A stretch of DNA of 64,000 nucleotides, taken from assembly GCF_021729155.1 (NCBI RefSeq), contig NZ_JAJQYA010000001.1, positions 1 to 64,000 of the forward strand. The letters run 5' to 3'. The position numbers and the translations under genes are program-made. The notes below the pieces were generated by a model. That model worked only from the letters and a program-made list of their open reading frames with translations. It did not search any database and was not told the origin of the DNA. Of the stretch, positions 57,575-64,000 are shown in pieces. The DNA comes from Membranihabitans marinus (lineage in GTDB: Bacteria; Bacteroidota; Bacteroidia; Chitinophagales; Saprospiraceae). Positions within the stretch are counted from its first letter, which is position 1. Each line of letters begins with the position of its first letter.

Positions 57575-57608
57575 GGGGATGCATAATGAATGATGCATCC
57601 CCTTTTTT
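57575..57608 (+). terminator. intrinsic terminator of the thr operon
   Basis: GGGGATGCAT (57575-57584) pairs perfectly with ATGCATCCCC (57593-57602) around 8 bases, followed by six T. It starts 22 bases after the thrC stop. Confidence 0.92.
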
Positions 57609-57767
57609 ATTTGAATAAATCAACAGAAATTATACGGCAACTAGCAAGTAAATATCTAATTATATCCTTATCCATACCACAGTATTTTAAATATAGACTT
57701 AGCAAATACATATTAGCCTATAATGACATCAAAACAGTTTATATAATTAATGAAGCTGCTAAGGAAG

Positions 57768-57787
57768 CCCAAACCTTCGTGTTTCGG
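57768..57787 (+). repeat. variable-stem hairpin element, imperfect copy
   Basis: Stem CCCAAAC/GTTTCGG (one mismatch), loop CTTCGT, preceded by CTAAGGAAG. It is the outermost copy at the left side of tract B. Confidence 0.5.
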
Positions 57788-57876
57788 ATTGATTGGCTTT
57801 GCGTATCCAGTCATGGATTATATTAAAATCAAGTCACCGGAGATTGGCAAAATAGCTACCGATTTACATTGCGGTC

Positions 57877-58275
57877 AGGTCTTTTTGTAGAGAGTAAGAT
57901 ATTGGATCTCCCGACGTTGATTATATAAATACCATGCCGGAGCAGAGTGGCGAAATACATCTCCTAAGGAGAGGTATTTAACTTGTCAGACGGGTTGCTT
58001 GATTGAAAAAAATTTAATTTTAATAATACCTACAGAATTTACAAACCACCCCGTCAGTAAACTGACACCCCTCCATTGGAGGGGAATTTGACTATCGAAT
58101 TACGTTGCAGTCATGCAAAAATCACAATAAAAAAAGTCCTGATAGGACGACATGTATCAGCATAGGGTATTAACCCTATGAATTGATTGTAGCATTGAAA
58201 ATAAGTCCTGAAGGGACGACATAATAAATTAAATATCTAACGATATACAGGGCAGTCACGCTTCGACGTAGAGAC
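57877..58275 (+). repeat. 399-bp hairpin-chain unit, direct copy 1
   Basis: Starts AGGTCTTTTTGTAG and ends CGACGTAGAGAC. It matches 58631-59029 with the same length and about nine substitutions by eye. Within it are the hairpins CTCCTAAGGAG, GTCAG-TAAA-CTGAC, CCCCTCC-ATT-GGAGGGG, GTCCT-GAT-AGGAC and CATAGGGT-ATTA-ACCCTATG. Confidence 0.93.
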
Positions 58276-58331
58276 ACGACCGAATGAAGTACAAAGTACC
58301 CAATCGACTTAACGTCGATTGGATGAGGGAA

Positions 58332-58351
58332 CCACGACCTCCGTGTCGTGG
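58332..58351 (+). repeat. variable-stem hairpin element, copy 4
   Basis: Stem CCACGAC/GTCGTGG, loop CTCCGT, preceded by GATGAGGGAA. Confidence 0.75.
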
Positions 58352-58467
58352 GTGGGTTGGTCTTGCGTCTATTAACACCCCCTATTTGAGACGCAAGGCC
58401 AACCCACCCTCGGCATCTAGCCTCGGTTCCTTTATCACTGACCGATTTACGGTCTTTCCCCGCCCAC

Positions 58468-58487
58468 CCACAACACTATGGTCGTGG
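58468..58487 (-). repeat. variable-stem hairpin element, copy 5 (minus strand)
   Basis: On the minus strand the stem is CCACGAC/GTTGTGG, loop CATAGT; the one non-Watson-Crick position is a G-T (G-U) pair. The flank GATGAGGGAG is conserved. Confidence 0.7.
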
Positions 58488-58630
58488 CTCCCTCATCGTA
58501 GACCAAAATAAGGTCTACGGTTCTTCGAACTACATTCGGTCGTGAGCATCATTCAGTAATGTCTCTACGTCTTTAAAATATATTAACAAAATCATTCCTC
58601 TTAAATTCGCTGTCGATATACGTTGCGACC

Positions 58631-59029
58631 AGGTCTTTTTGTAGAGAGTAAGATATTGGATCTCACGACGTTGATTATATTAATACCATGCCGGAGCAGA
58701 GTGGCGAAATACACCTCCTAAGGAGAGGTATTTAACTTGTCAGACGGGTTGCTTGATTGAAAAAAATTTAATTTTAATAATACCTACAGAATTCTCAAAC
58801 CACCCCGTCAGTAAACTGACACCCCTCCATTGGAGTGGAATTTGACTATCGAATTACGTTGCAGTCATGCAAAAATCACAATAAAAAAAGTCCTGAAAGG
58901 ACGACATGTATCAGCAGAGGGTATTAACCCTATGAATTGATTGTAGCATTGAAAATAAGTCCTGAAGGGACAACATAATAAATTAAATATCTAACGATAT
59001 ACAGGGCAGTCACGCTTCGACGTAGAGAC
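58631..59029 (+). repeat. 399-bp hairpin-chain unit, direct copy 2
   Basis: Second copy of the unit at 57877-58275, offset by exactly 754 bases with no net indel. Differences include CATAGGGT to CAGAGGGT, which weakens one stem, and GATAGGAC to GAAAGGAC in a loop. Confidence 0.93.
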
Positions 59030-59090
59030 GCAAGATCTTGCGTCTGAAATAGGTGGTGTTAGGAGACGCAAGGCATTGCGTCTCTACGTC
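59019..59090. repeat. opened form of the 34-bp palindrome
   Basis: Outer arms GACGTAGAGACGCAA and TTGCGTCTCTACGTC are those of the perfect palindrome at 40612-40645, but 42 extra bases lie between them, including an additional inner AGACGCAAGG/CATTGCGTCT pair. A third, shorter relative is at 59161-59186. Confidence 0.85.
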
Positions 59091-59460
59091 TTTAAAATAT
59101 ATTAACAAGATCAATCCTCTTTAATTCGCTATGGTTTTACAATACAGTCTCGCCATTTTGTAGAGACGCAAGATTTTGCGTCTATAGTCAGTCATTATAT
59201 TAATACCAAGCCGAATAACATCGTTCTAATACCTAACGATCAACGTTACGGTCACGTCTTTTTGTAGAAACACGACCGAATGAAATAGTCTAAAAGACTA
59301 ATAAATGCCCTTAATATGAACGATCAAAGTGTAAAGCATCGTTGACCGTTAATCGGTCTACGGGGAGTGAAGCACAGAGCCACTGTGCTGCGACAAATCA
59401 GCATTAAAATTAACAAGTTTAAAATTTCATATTACAATAAGAGATAATCGCATTGAGGAA

Positions 59461-59480
59461 ACCTAAACCACCGTGTTTCG
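59461..59480 (+). repeat. variable-stem hairpin element, copy 6
   Basis: Stem CCTAAAC/GTTTCGG with one T-G (U-G) wobble, loop CACCGT, preceded by ATTGAGGAAA. Confidence 0.6.
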
Positions 59481-59931
59481 GGTGCGTGGACCTCCTATTT
59501 AGGCTGGCTTAGCTCATGTACTGCGAAGAAATTCTATAAAGTGCAACTAAAATAATAATATGACAAAAAGAACAGGTACAGGGTCAAATATAAAAGTAGA
59601 CTCAAACAAAACCATATAAAGTATAAATCTAAGTCAACAAAAATCTTTAGTCTACCCTATTTTATAGTGAGAATATATCAATACAAAAAGAATGGCAATG
59701 AAGGATTAATTAGTAATTTATAGTAACCCGAGATTAGACATAGAAAAATATCTAAAGAAGTATAGGTAGAAAAGAAATAAATGAGGAATTAAAAATTTAA
59801 TATAAAATAAGAAAATATACACCAATATAATTCGAAAGAATAACTGCAACATCTAGACTAAAGATCAAAGTTAACTTTGACTTAGTCCTAGGATATATTC
59901 AAAACACTGCAATTATTCTTTCAATCCTATA

Positions 59932-59947
59932 TGTTCCACGTGAAACA
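59932..59947. promoter_or_regulatory. parS site, exact consensus match
   Basis: TGTTCCACGTGAAACA fits the ParB-binding consensus TGTTnCACGTGAAACA at all 15 fixed positions. It sits 10 bases past the stop of the minus-strand hydrolase gene. In bacteria with ParABS, parS sites cluster near the replication origin. Confidence 0.8.
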
Positions 59948-59956
59948 TATAGTTTA

Positions 59957-60721
59957 CTAAATTTCCTTTAAGAAAATATCTAATTCAGCATTAAACTGTT
60001 CAGGTAATTCAAGCATAGGTGCATGCCCACATTTGTCGAGAAAGACCAGTTTAGAATTTATAATTTTTTCATTAAACTCTTTAGCTACAAATGGAGGCGT
60101 AATAGTATCCTGATTCCCCCAAACCAATAGAGTTGGAATTTTAATCTTATGAAGATCTTCACCAACATTATGACGAATAGCACTCTTGGCTGTTTTTACC
60201 ATTTTGAGGCATTTCATATTATCTGAAGTTATATCTAACACCTCTTCAACCATTTCATCGGTAACCACACTTTTATCATAAAAAGTAAGATCTATTTTAC
60301 TTCTTAAAAAAACCTTATCCCCTCTTCTAGGAAAAGAATTTCCAAAAGCACTTTCATATAAACCAGAACTACCGGTAAGTGTCATAGACTTAACTTTATC
60401 GCCAAAGTTCAATACATACAACAGGGATAAATGGCCACCCAGAGAATTTCCTATAATATGAAATTCATCTAGCTTTAGGTAATCAGTAAATTCCTTTACG
60501 AATTCTGTCAAACTATAAACTGACAACTTTCTAACATTCATTTCAAAAATAGGCAGAATAGGTAGTAATATCCTATACCTATCTTGAAATGCCGTAATAG
60601 TATCATCAAAATTACTAGCTGTGCCGAAAAGTCCGTGTAAAAGCAATAGTACTTCCCCATCCTTTGGACCTACATCAACAAACTCAAATTTATCTAACTT
60701 CTTTTTCTCGAAAACACTCAT
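59957..60721 (-). CDS. alpha/beta-fold hydrolase
   Basis: A 254-residue alpha/beta hydrolase. Seen: oxyanion-hole segment LLLHGLFGT (26-34), nucleophile S93 in GNSLGG, acid D205 in WGNQDTITPP and histidine H233 in KCGHAPMLE, a complete catalytic triad. There is no signal peptide. It starts 31 bases after the ctaA stop and probably shares its transcript. The substrate is unknown; family members hydrolyse esters, thioesters or carbon-carbon bonds. Confidence 0.88.
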   Translation of the reverse strand: MSVFEKKKLDKFEFVDVGPKDGEVLLLLHGLFGTASNFDDTITAFQDRYRILLPILPIFEMNVRKLSVYSLTEFVKEFTDYLKLDEFHIIGNSLGGHLSLLYVLNFGDKVKSMTLTGSSGLYESAFGNSFPRRGDKVFLRSKIDLTFYDKSVVTDEMVEEVLDITSDNMKCLKMVKTAKSAIRHNVGEDLHKIKIPTLLVWGNQDTITPPFVAKEFNEKIINSKLVFLDKCGHAPMLELPEQFNAELDIFLKEI

Positions 60722-60752
60722 AATTCACAATTATTCCTCAAATATATTTAAA

Positions 60753-61799
60753 TTATACTTTCTTAAAGGTATAACTATACATAAGGCTCACAATAAATAG
60801 TAAAATACCGTTAATTTGATGGGCTACACCCCAACCAACAGGTACCATACCTACACTATTAATTACCGTTAATATTCCCAAAGCTATTTGAAATAAAAAC
60901 AAAGTTATAAACAATCTATGTGTAAAAGTTAGGATAGTTCTCAACCATACATGTTTAAAACGTACAAATATATAAATCAAAACAATTACTAAAATCAGAG
61001 CTAAATAGCGATGTAGAGTATGAATTAAGGTTGGAAATAAAACTGATTTTTCATAGTTAATAAAGTTATCAACATTCCACAGCGAAGTATTAAAAACAAT
61101 ACTAGGTATCCACTCCCCTTTCATAAGTGGAAAACTTGGATAAAGTAAAGCTGCCTTCATTCCACTAACCATTCCACCAATAAAAATTTGAAGAAATAAT
61201 AACATTGACAAAATCCTAGATAGGTAAAAGCCCTTTTTATCTACGGTATAATTTCTATTTTGAACCCACATAATGGTCCAAAATAAATAGGCTAAAAGAA
61301 TAACAGCTAAAATTAAATGGAAGCTGAGCTTATAAGCACTAACCCAGGGTCTATCGACTAACCCACTGGCCACCATTATCCAGCCGAAAGAAGCAACAAT
61401 AGCTGCCAAAACCAGTACGGTTATTAATCTTTTCAACAGGGTTTTATTAATCCATTTTTTAAAAAGAAAAAATGCAAAAGGAATTATAAATACCAAGCCC
61501 ATTAATCGCGCCCATAATCTGTGAAAGTATTCCCAGAAATATATAAATTTAAATTCGCCTAAAGACATCCCATGATTGATTTTATGATACTGTGGAGTCT
61601 CTTTATACAATTCGTAAGCTACTGACCATTCAGAAGCATTTAATGGTGGTATAGTCCCTGTAATGATGTCCCACTTGGTAATAGACAATCCACTTCCCGT
61701 TAATCTAGTAACTCCACCAATTAAAATTTGAATTACTATCATTCCAAAACCAATCCATAACCAAACCAGGACAGATCTATTTACTTTTTGAACATTCAT
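60753..61799 (-). CDS. ctaA: heme A synthase, COX15 type
   Basis: A 348-residue membrane protein with about eight transmembrane helices, which oxidises heme O to heme A for cytochrome oxidase. The N-terminal signature GGVTRLTGSGLSITKWDIITG is characteristic. Heme-ligand histidines are in EYFHRLWAR (H93), IHTLHRYLAL and WGVAHQINGILLF. The two-fold internal repeat of the family is recognisable. It is read away from the AT-rich gap that may contain the origin. Confidence 0.93.
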   Translation of the reverse strand: MNVQKVNRSVLVWLWIGFGMIVIQILIGGVTRLTGSGLSITKWDIITGTIPPLNASEWSVAYELYKETPQYHKINHGMSLGEFKFIYFWEYFHRLWARLMGLVFIIPFAFFLFKKWINKTLLKRLITVLVLAAIVASFGWIMVASGLVDRPWVSAYKLSFHLILAVILLAYLFWTIMWVQNRNYTVDKKGFYLSRILSMLLFLQIFIGGMVSGMKAALLYPSFPLMKGEWIPSIVFNTSLWNVDNFINYEKSVLFPTLIHTLHRYLALILVIVLIYIFVRFKHVWLRTILTFTHRLFITLFLFQIALGILTVINSVGMVPVGWGVAHQINGILLFIVSLMYSYTFKKV

Positions 61800-62283
61800 T
61801 CTTTTATTATTGATCTAAAAAAAAAATAAAAAGATTTGATATCATCATTAGTACTGTTAGTATGTTGGTATAAAATTAGAAAATTACTTTGTTGTTTACC
61901 TACTAACAATTTTGAACACCATTATTAACACAAATATAATAGGGAATTAATTGAACAACCCTATTCTATGACTTTTTCAACAAAATGATGTTAACTGTTG
62001 GTAAGGTAGAAAAATTGAAAAAAGTGAATCAATAAGAATTGAAAAAAAGTTGATAAGCACTTAAGAGATCATCCTCTTTACACATTTTCATTGTTCATTC
62101 ATTTGCTAAAGGGCAAAATTGTGAATAAGCCATAAGTTATTCACATTTCTCTCCACAAAACATAGATTTTTTCATTTTTATAAATCATTATATATTAGTT
62201 TTTTAAAGATTATTATAAAAAGTTATGTTTGTAACAATTAAAACATATTATAATTTTTCTTAATTTGTTTGCAATTAAACAAA
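61800..62283. other. AT-rich intergenic region with DnaA-box-like sites, candidate replication origin
   Basis: A divergent, very AT-rich gap. TGTGAATAA (62120-62128) and TTATTCACA (62137-62145) form an inverted pair, each one mismatch from the DnaA box TTATCCACA. Two weaker sites (two mismatches) are AGTTGATAA at 62048-62056 and CTCTCCACA at 62149-62157. The following ~100 bases are almost pure A and T, as expected of an unwinding element. An exact parS is 2.2 kb away. This is suggestive, not proof. Confidence 0.5.
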
Positions 62284-62877
62284 ATGAACATGGGCGATCT
62301 ATTAAATTATCAATCAGACAAAAAAACTATTGTGGAACTATTGGAAAATGGTATTCACTTTTCCCCTTATTTATTAAGGGATTTCAACATTGCGAAAGGA
62401 GAATATTTTCCTGCAATTGTACAATCTCATACCTCTAAGGTATACATGATGTCATGGGGAATTGACAATTACAATCAGTCATTAACACTGACTCAGATTT
62501 ATTTTAAGTCGTTTGAAAAACAAAGCAGTTTAAAAAAATTGTTGGTTAACAATCGAATTCTAATACCTGTCAACCAACTCATGCAAAACAAAGATGAATA
62601 TAAACCTGAGTTAGTAATTAGGTCTAAGGAAAACAATATTCTTTATATGGCAGGTATATGGAAGGAGAATGAAGATGGTAGTCTTGGTTTTGCTATTATT
62701 ACCAAAGATGTAACGGAAGAATATTCAAGTAAAATCAGGAGAATCCCTTTGTTTATAACATCAAGAGAAGATATAGCTACATGGTTGAAAAAGGATACTA
62801 AGATTATTAATGAATTAAATTATTTTTTAAAAAAGAAGGTGGATGTAGAAATTTTACACGACATAATTTTAGTATAA
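62284..62877 (+). CDS. divergent SRAP-domain-like protein lacking the active-site cysteine
   Basis: A 197-residue protein of no obvious family. Its block order resembles the SRAP (YedK/HMCES) fold: a WGI segment (SWGIDNY), NNRILIPVN where SRAP has the ARCLIP block, an AGIW segment (YMAGIWKENEDG), FAIITKDV like the family's FTIITT, and IRRIPLFI before TWL. SRAP enzymes need cysteine 2, but here the N-terminus is MNMGDLL and the catalytic histidine position is arginine. A catalytically dead homolog or a chance resemblance are both possible. The ATG at 62284 is preferred over TTG at 62269. It ends 6 bases before dtd. Confidence 0.5.
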   Translation: MNMGDLLNYQSDKKTIVELLENGIHFSPYLLRDFNIAKGEYFPAIVQSHTSKVYMMSWGIDNYNQSLTLTQIYFKSFEKQSSLKKLLVNNRILIPVNQLMQNKDEYKPELVIRSKENNILYMAGIWKENEDGSLGFAIITKDVTEEYSSKIRRIPLFITSREDIATWLKKDTKIINELNYFLKKKVDVEILHDIILV

Positions 62878-62883
62878 GATAAT

Positions 62884-63336
62884 ATGCGTGCATTAATTCA
62901 ACGTGTTTCAAAAGCACATGTTAAAATAGATGGCAAAATCAAATCGGAGATAGGTCAGGGTCTTGTTTGTCTTTTGGGTATTGAAAAACATCATAATAAA
63001 GAAGATATTCCTTGGTTGATAAAAAAGATTCTTCAATTGAGGATATTTTCAGATGAAGAAGGTAAAATGAATCTTTCCGTACAAGATGTATTTGGTGAAA
63101 TACTAGTCATTAGTCAATTTACTTTATTTGCCAGTACCAAAAAGGGAAACAGACCATCGTTTATTGGATCGGAAAATCCTGAGCTTGCTGAAAAAACTTA
63201 CTTGGAATTTATAGATTTTATGGAATCTCTTTATCCCAACAAAATAAAGACGGGAGAATTTGGAGGAGATATGAAAGTTTCATTAACCAATGATGGACCA
63301 GTAACCATAATGATAGATTCTAACGCCAGAGAATAA
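62884..63336 (+). CDS. dtd: D-aminoacyl-tRNA deacylase
   Basis: A 150-residue Dtd that removes D-amino acids wrongly attached to tRNA. Both signatures are present: SQFTLFASTKKGNRPSF (80-96 region) and the C-terminal NDGPVTIMID, whose Gly-cisPro pair gives chiral proofreading. Length and N-terminus (MRALIQRVSKAHVKIDG) are standard. It is tightly linked to the SRAP-like gene before it and to a MazG-type gene 20 bases after it. Confidence 0.96.
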   Translation: MRALIQRVSKAHVKIDGKIKSEIGQGLVCLLGIEKHHNKEDIPWLIKKILQLRIFSDEEGKMNLSVQDVFGEILVISQFTLFASTKKGNRPSFIGSENPELAEKTYLEFIDFMESLYPNKIKTGEFGGDMKVSLTNDGPVTIMIDSNARE

Positions 63337-63356
63337 AATAATTTCAAGTCATAAGT

Positions 63357-63692
63357 ATGGAAATCAAGGCTTATCAACAATTAGTGGATCAATGGATACA
63401 AAAATACGGTGTTCGATATTTTGATGAAAAAACAAATATGTTGCTTCTTATGGAAGAAGTAGGAGAGTTGTCTCGTTTAATAGCTAGAATATATGGTGAG
63501 CAATCTTTTAAACAGGGAATGACTGCCGACAAATCATCTATAGAAGATGAAATGGCTGATATCTTTTTTGTTTTGACATGTTTATGCAATCAAATGGATA
63601 TTGATATTACAAATATTATAAATAAAAATATTCAAAAAAAAACGCAGCGAGATAGTGAAAGACACCAAAAAAATGATAAATTAAATAGATAA
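63357..63692 (+). CDS. MazG-like nucleotide pyrophosphohydrolase
   Basis: A 111-residue all-helical NTP pyrophosphohydrolase domain. Metal-binding acids are in MEEVGELSR (E33, E34, E37) and EDEMADIFF (E65, D68), the ExxE/ExxD pattern of the MazG superfamily. It likely hydrolyses a non-canonical or damaged nucleoside triphosphate, so it is a house-cleaning enzyme. I recall dtd next to such a gene in many Bacteroidota. The next gene starts 23 bases later. Confidence 0.92.
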   Translation: MEIKAYQQLVDQWIQKYGVRYFDEKTNMLLLMEEVGELSRLIARIYGEQSFKQGMTADKSSIEDEMADIFFVLTCLCNQMDIDITNIINKNIQKKTQRDSERHQKNDKLNR

Positions 63693-63715
63693 ATGTGTAA
63701 AAGATAGGATTTTAC

Positions 63716-64000
63716 GTGAATATACCAATAAGTCAAGAAAAATTTACTAGGGAACTAGAAAAAAGAGATCAACAGATCCACTGCTTAATGCAAATAACGG
63801 AAGCCATCAATCACAATGCTTCAGTAACAGATCTCTTTGATATTTTTCGAAAGTCTATTCAAAAACATTACAGTCCTGAAGGCATCACTCTATGTGTTCA
63901 AGAAAATAAAGAATGGCTTACTTATAGTACGATTGATAATGCAAAATCAATTGATTATTCACATCAATTTAGTTATTACTCAAAAGGCAAAAACAATTTA
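63716..64000 (+). CDS. N-terminal part of a GAF-containing regulatory protein (truncated by window)
   Basis: An open frame from a GTG at 63716 runs past the window edge, giving 95 residues. A short helical lead (EKFTRELEKRDQQIHCLMQITEAINHN) precedes what looks like the start of a GAF domain (DLFDIFRKSIQKHYSPEGITLCVQ). This resembles the N-terminus of Bacteroidota GAF-SpoIIE phosphatases or sensor kinases. If it is a SpoIIE-type phosphatase, it could pair with the RsbW-like ATPase at 51830-52225. The output domain is outside the window. Confidence 0.55.
   Translation, partial: MNIPISQEKFTRELEKRDQQIHCLMQITEAINHNASVTDLFDIFRKSIQKHYSPEGITLCVQENKEWLTYSTIDNAKSIDYSHQFSYYSKGKNNL

Larger units (their letters stand above)
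58265..58573. repeat. interrupted palindrome carrying nested hairpins
   Basis: Begins GACGTAGAGACACGACCGAATGAAGT and ends with related inverted sequence CATTCGGTCGTG then GTCTCTACGTC. Inside lie CCAATCGAC-TTAAC-GTCGATTGG (58300-58322), two variable-stem hairpins and a central 20-base inverted repeat (GGTGGGTTGGTCTTGCGTCT near 58350, one mismatch to its partner near 58390). It looks like the perfect palindrome of tract A with inserted material. Confidence 0.75.
57609..59931. repeat. gene-free tract of palindromic repeats (tract B)
   Basis: About 2.3 kb without a credible gene, related to tract A. It contains two near-identical 399-bp direct copies (57877-58275 and 58631-59029), a 300-base interrupted palindrome between them, further TAGAGACGCAA palindromes and several variable-stem hairpins. 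From about 59540 to 59930 the sequence is plain AT-rich DNA with no repeat I can recognise. Confidence 0.85.

Noticed and set aside
57590-57826. 78-residue open frame after thrC
   Set aside because: Begins inside the thr terminator hairpin and runs into repeats; not a plausible gene.
58284-58511. 75-residue open frame in tract B (plus)
   Set aside because: Lies wholly inside the interrupted palindrome and reads through hairpin stems; no start context or family.
57877-59029. CRISPR array
   Set aside because: Only two copies, 399 bases long and separated by palindromic DNA; no short regular repeat-spacer pattern and no cas genes.

Overview
The window is AT-rich and looks like a chromosomal segment of a marine or free-living Bacteroidota, probably Saprospiria or a nearby class. 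The signs are a SusC/SusD pair, exported sialidase-like proteins and sulfatases, many lipoproteins, a DUF4175 protein followed by an anti-sigma-type ATPase and YbeY, and a COX15-type heme A synthase. No rRNA, tRNA, CRISPR array or prophage was seen.

Layout. (1) 0.5-13.7 kb, minus strand: a polysaccharide/glycoconjugate utilisation locus read from SusC. Order: SusC, SusD, two sialidase-fold proteins, a gap, a neutral-ceramidase-family protein, a hexapeptide acyltransferase, a sulfatase, a PhyH-type oxygenase, and a third sialidase-fold protein that is a paralog of the first. (2) 14.3-21.2 kb, plus strand, divergent from SusC: a tight six-gene operon ending at a strong terminator. It holds a 3-hydroxyacyl-CoA dehydrogenase-like protein, a class III aminotransferase, a degenerate dehydrogenase paralog, an M19 dipeptidase, a second ceramidase-family protein and a D-threonine-aldolase-like enzyme. 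The pathway is not one I recognise. (3) 21.7-30.5 kb: a degenerate IS1595-type transposase, CysQ, a GNAT convergent with a YjdI-CDGSH fusion, aldose epimerase, PxpABC (5-oxoprolinase) and a Tat-exported enolase-superfamily enzyme. (4) 30.5-38.3 kb, minus: M28 peptidase, DUF4954, GlmS, an exported oxidoreductase and a PHP lipoprotein. (5) 38.6-47.7 kb: sulfatase, a repeat-rich gene-free tract, phosphoesterase, methyltransferase, a large heme c lipoprotein and Dps. (6) 48.4-57.6 kb, plus: DUF4175, RsbW-like ATPase, YbeY, then ThrA-ThrB-ThrC and a terminator. (7) 57.6-59.9 kb: a second repeat-rich tract. (8) 60-64 kb: alpha/beta hydrolase and CtaA (minus), an AT-rich gap, then a SRAP-like protein, Dtd, a MazG-type hydrolase and the start of a regulatory protein (plus).

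The main unusual signals are these. One exact and two near matches to the ParB-binding site parS lie at 56.3, 57.2 and 59.9 kb. An AT-rich gap at 61.8-62.3 kb carries an inverted pair of DnaA-box-like 9-mers. Together they suggest this end of the window is close to the chromosome origin. The two gene-free tracts share a repeat family: a ~330-400 bp hairpin chain present in inverted and direct copies, and short hairpins whose stems change in a compensatory way while loops and flanks stay fixed. The six-gene operon at 14.3-21.2 kb and the two ceramidase-family proteins either side of SusC/SusD are the best candidates for an undescribed catabolic system.

All functional calls are read from motifs and recalled family knowledge. 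No search, alignment or structure prediction was run.
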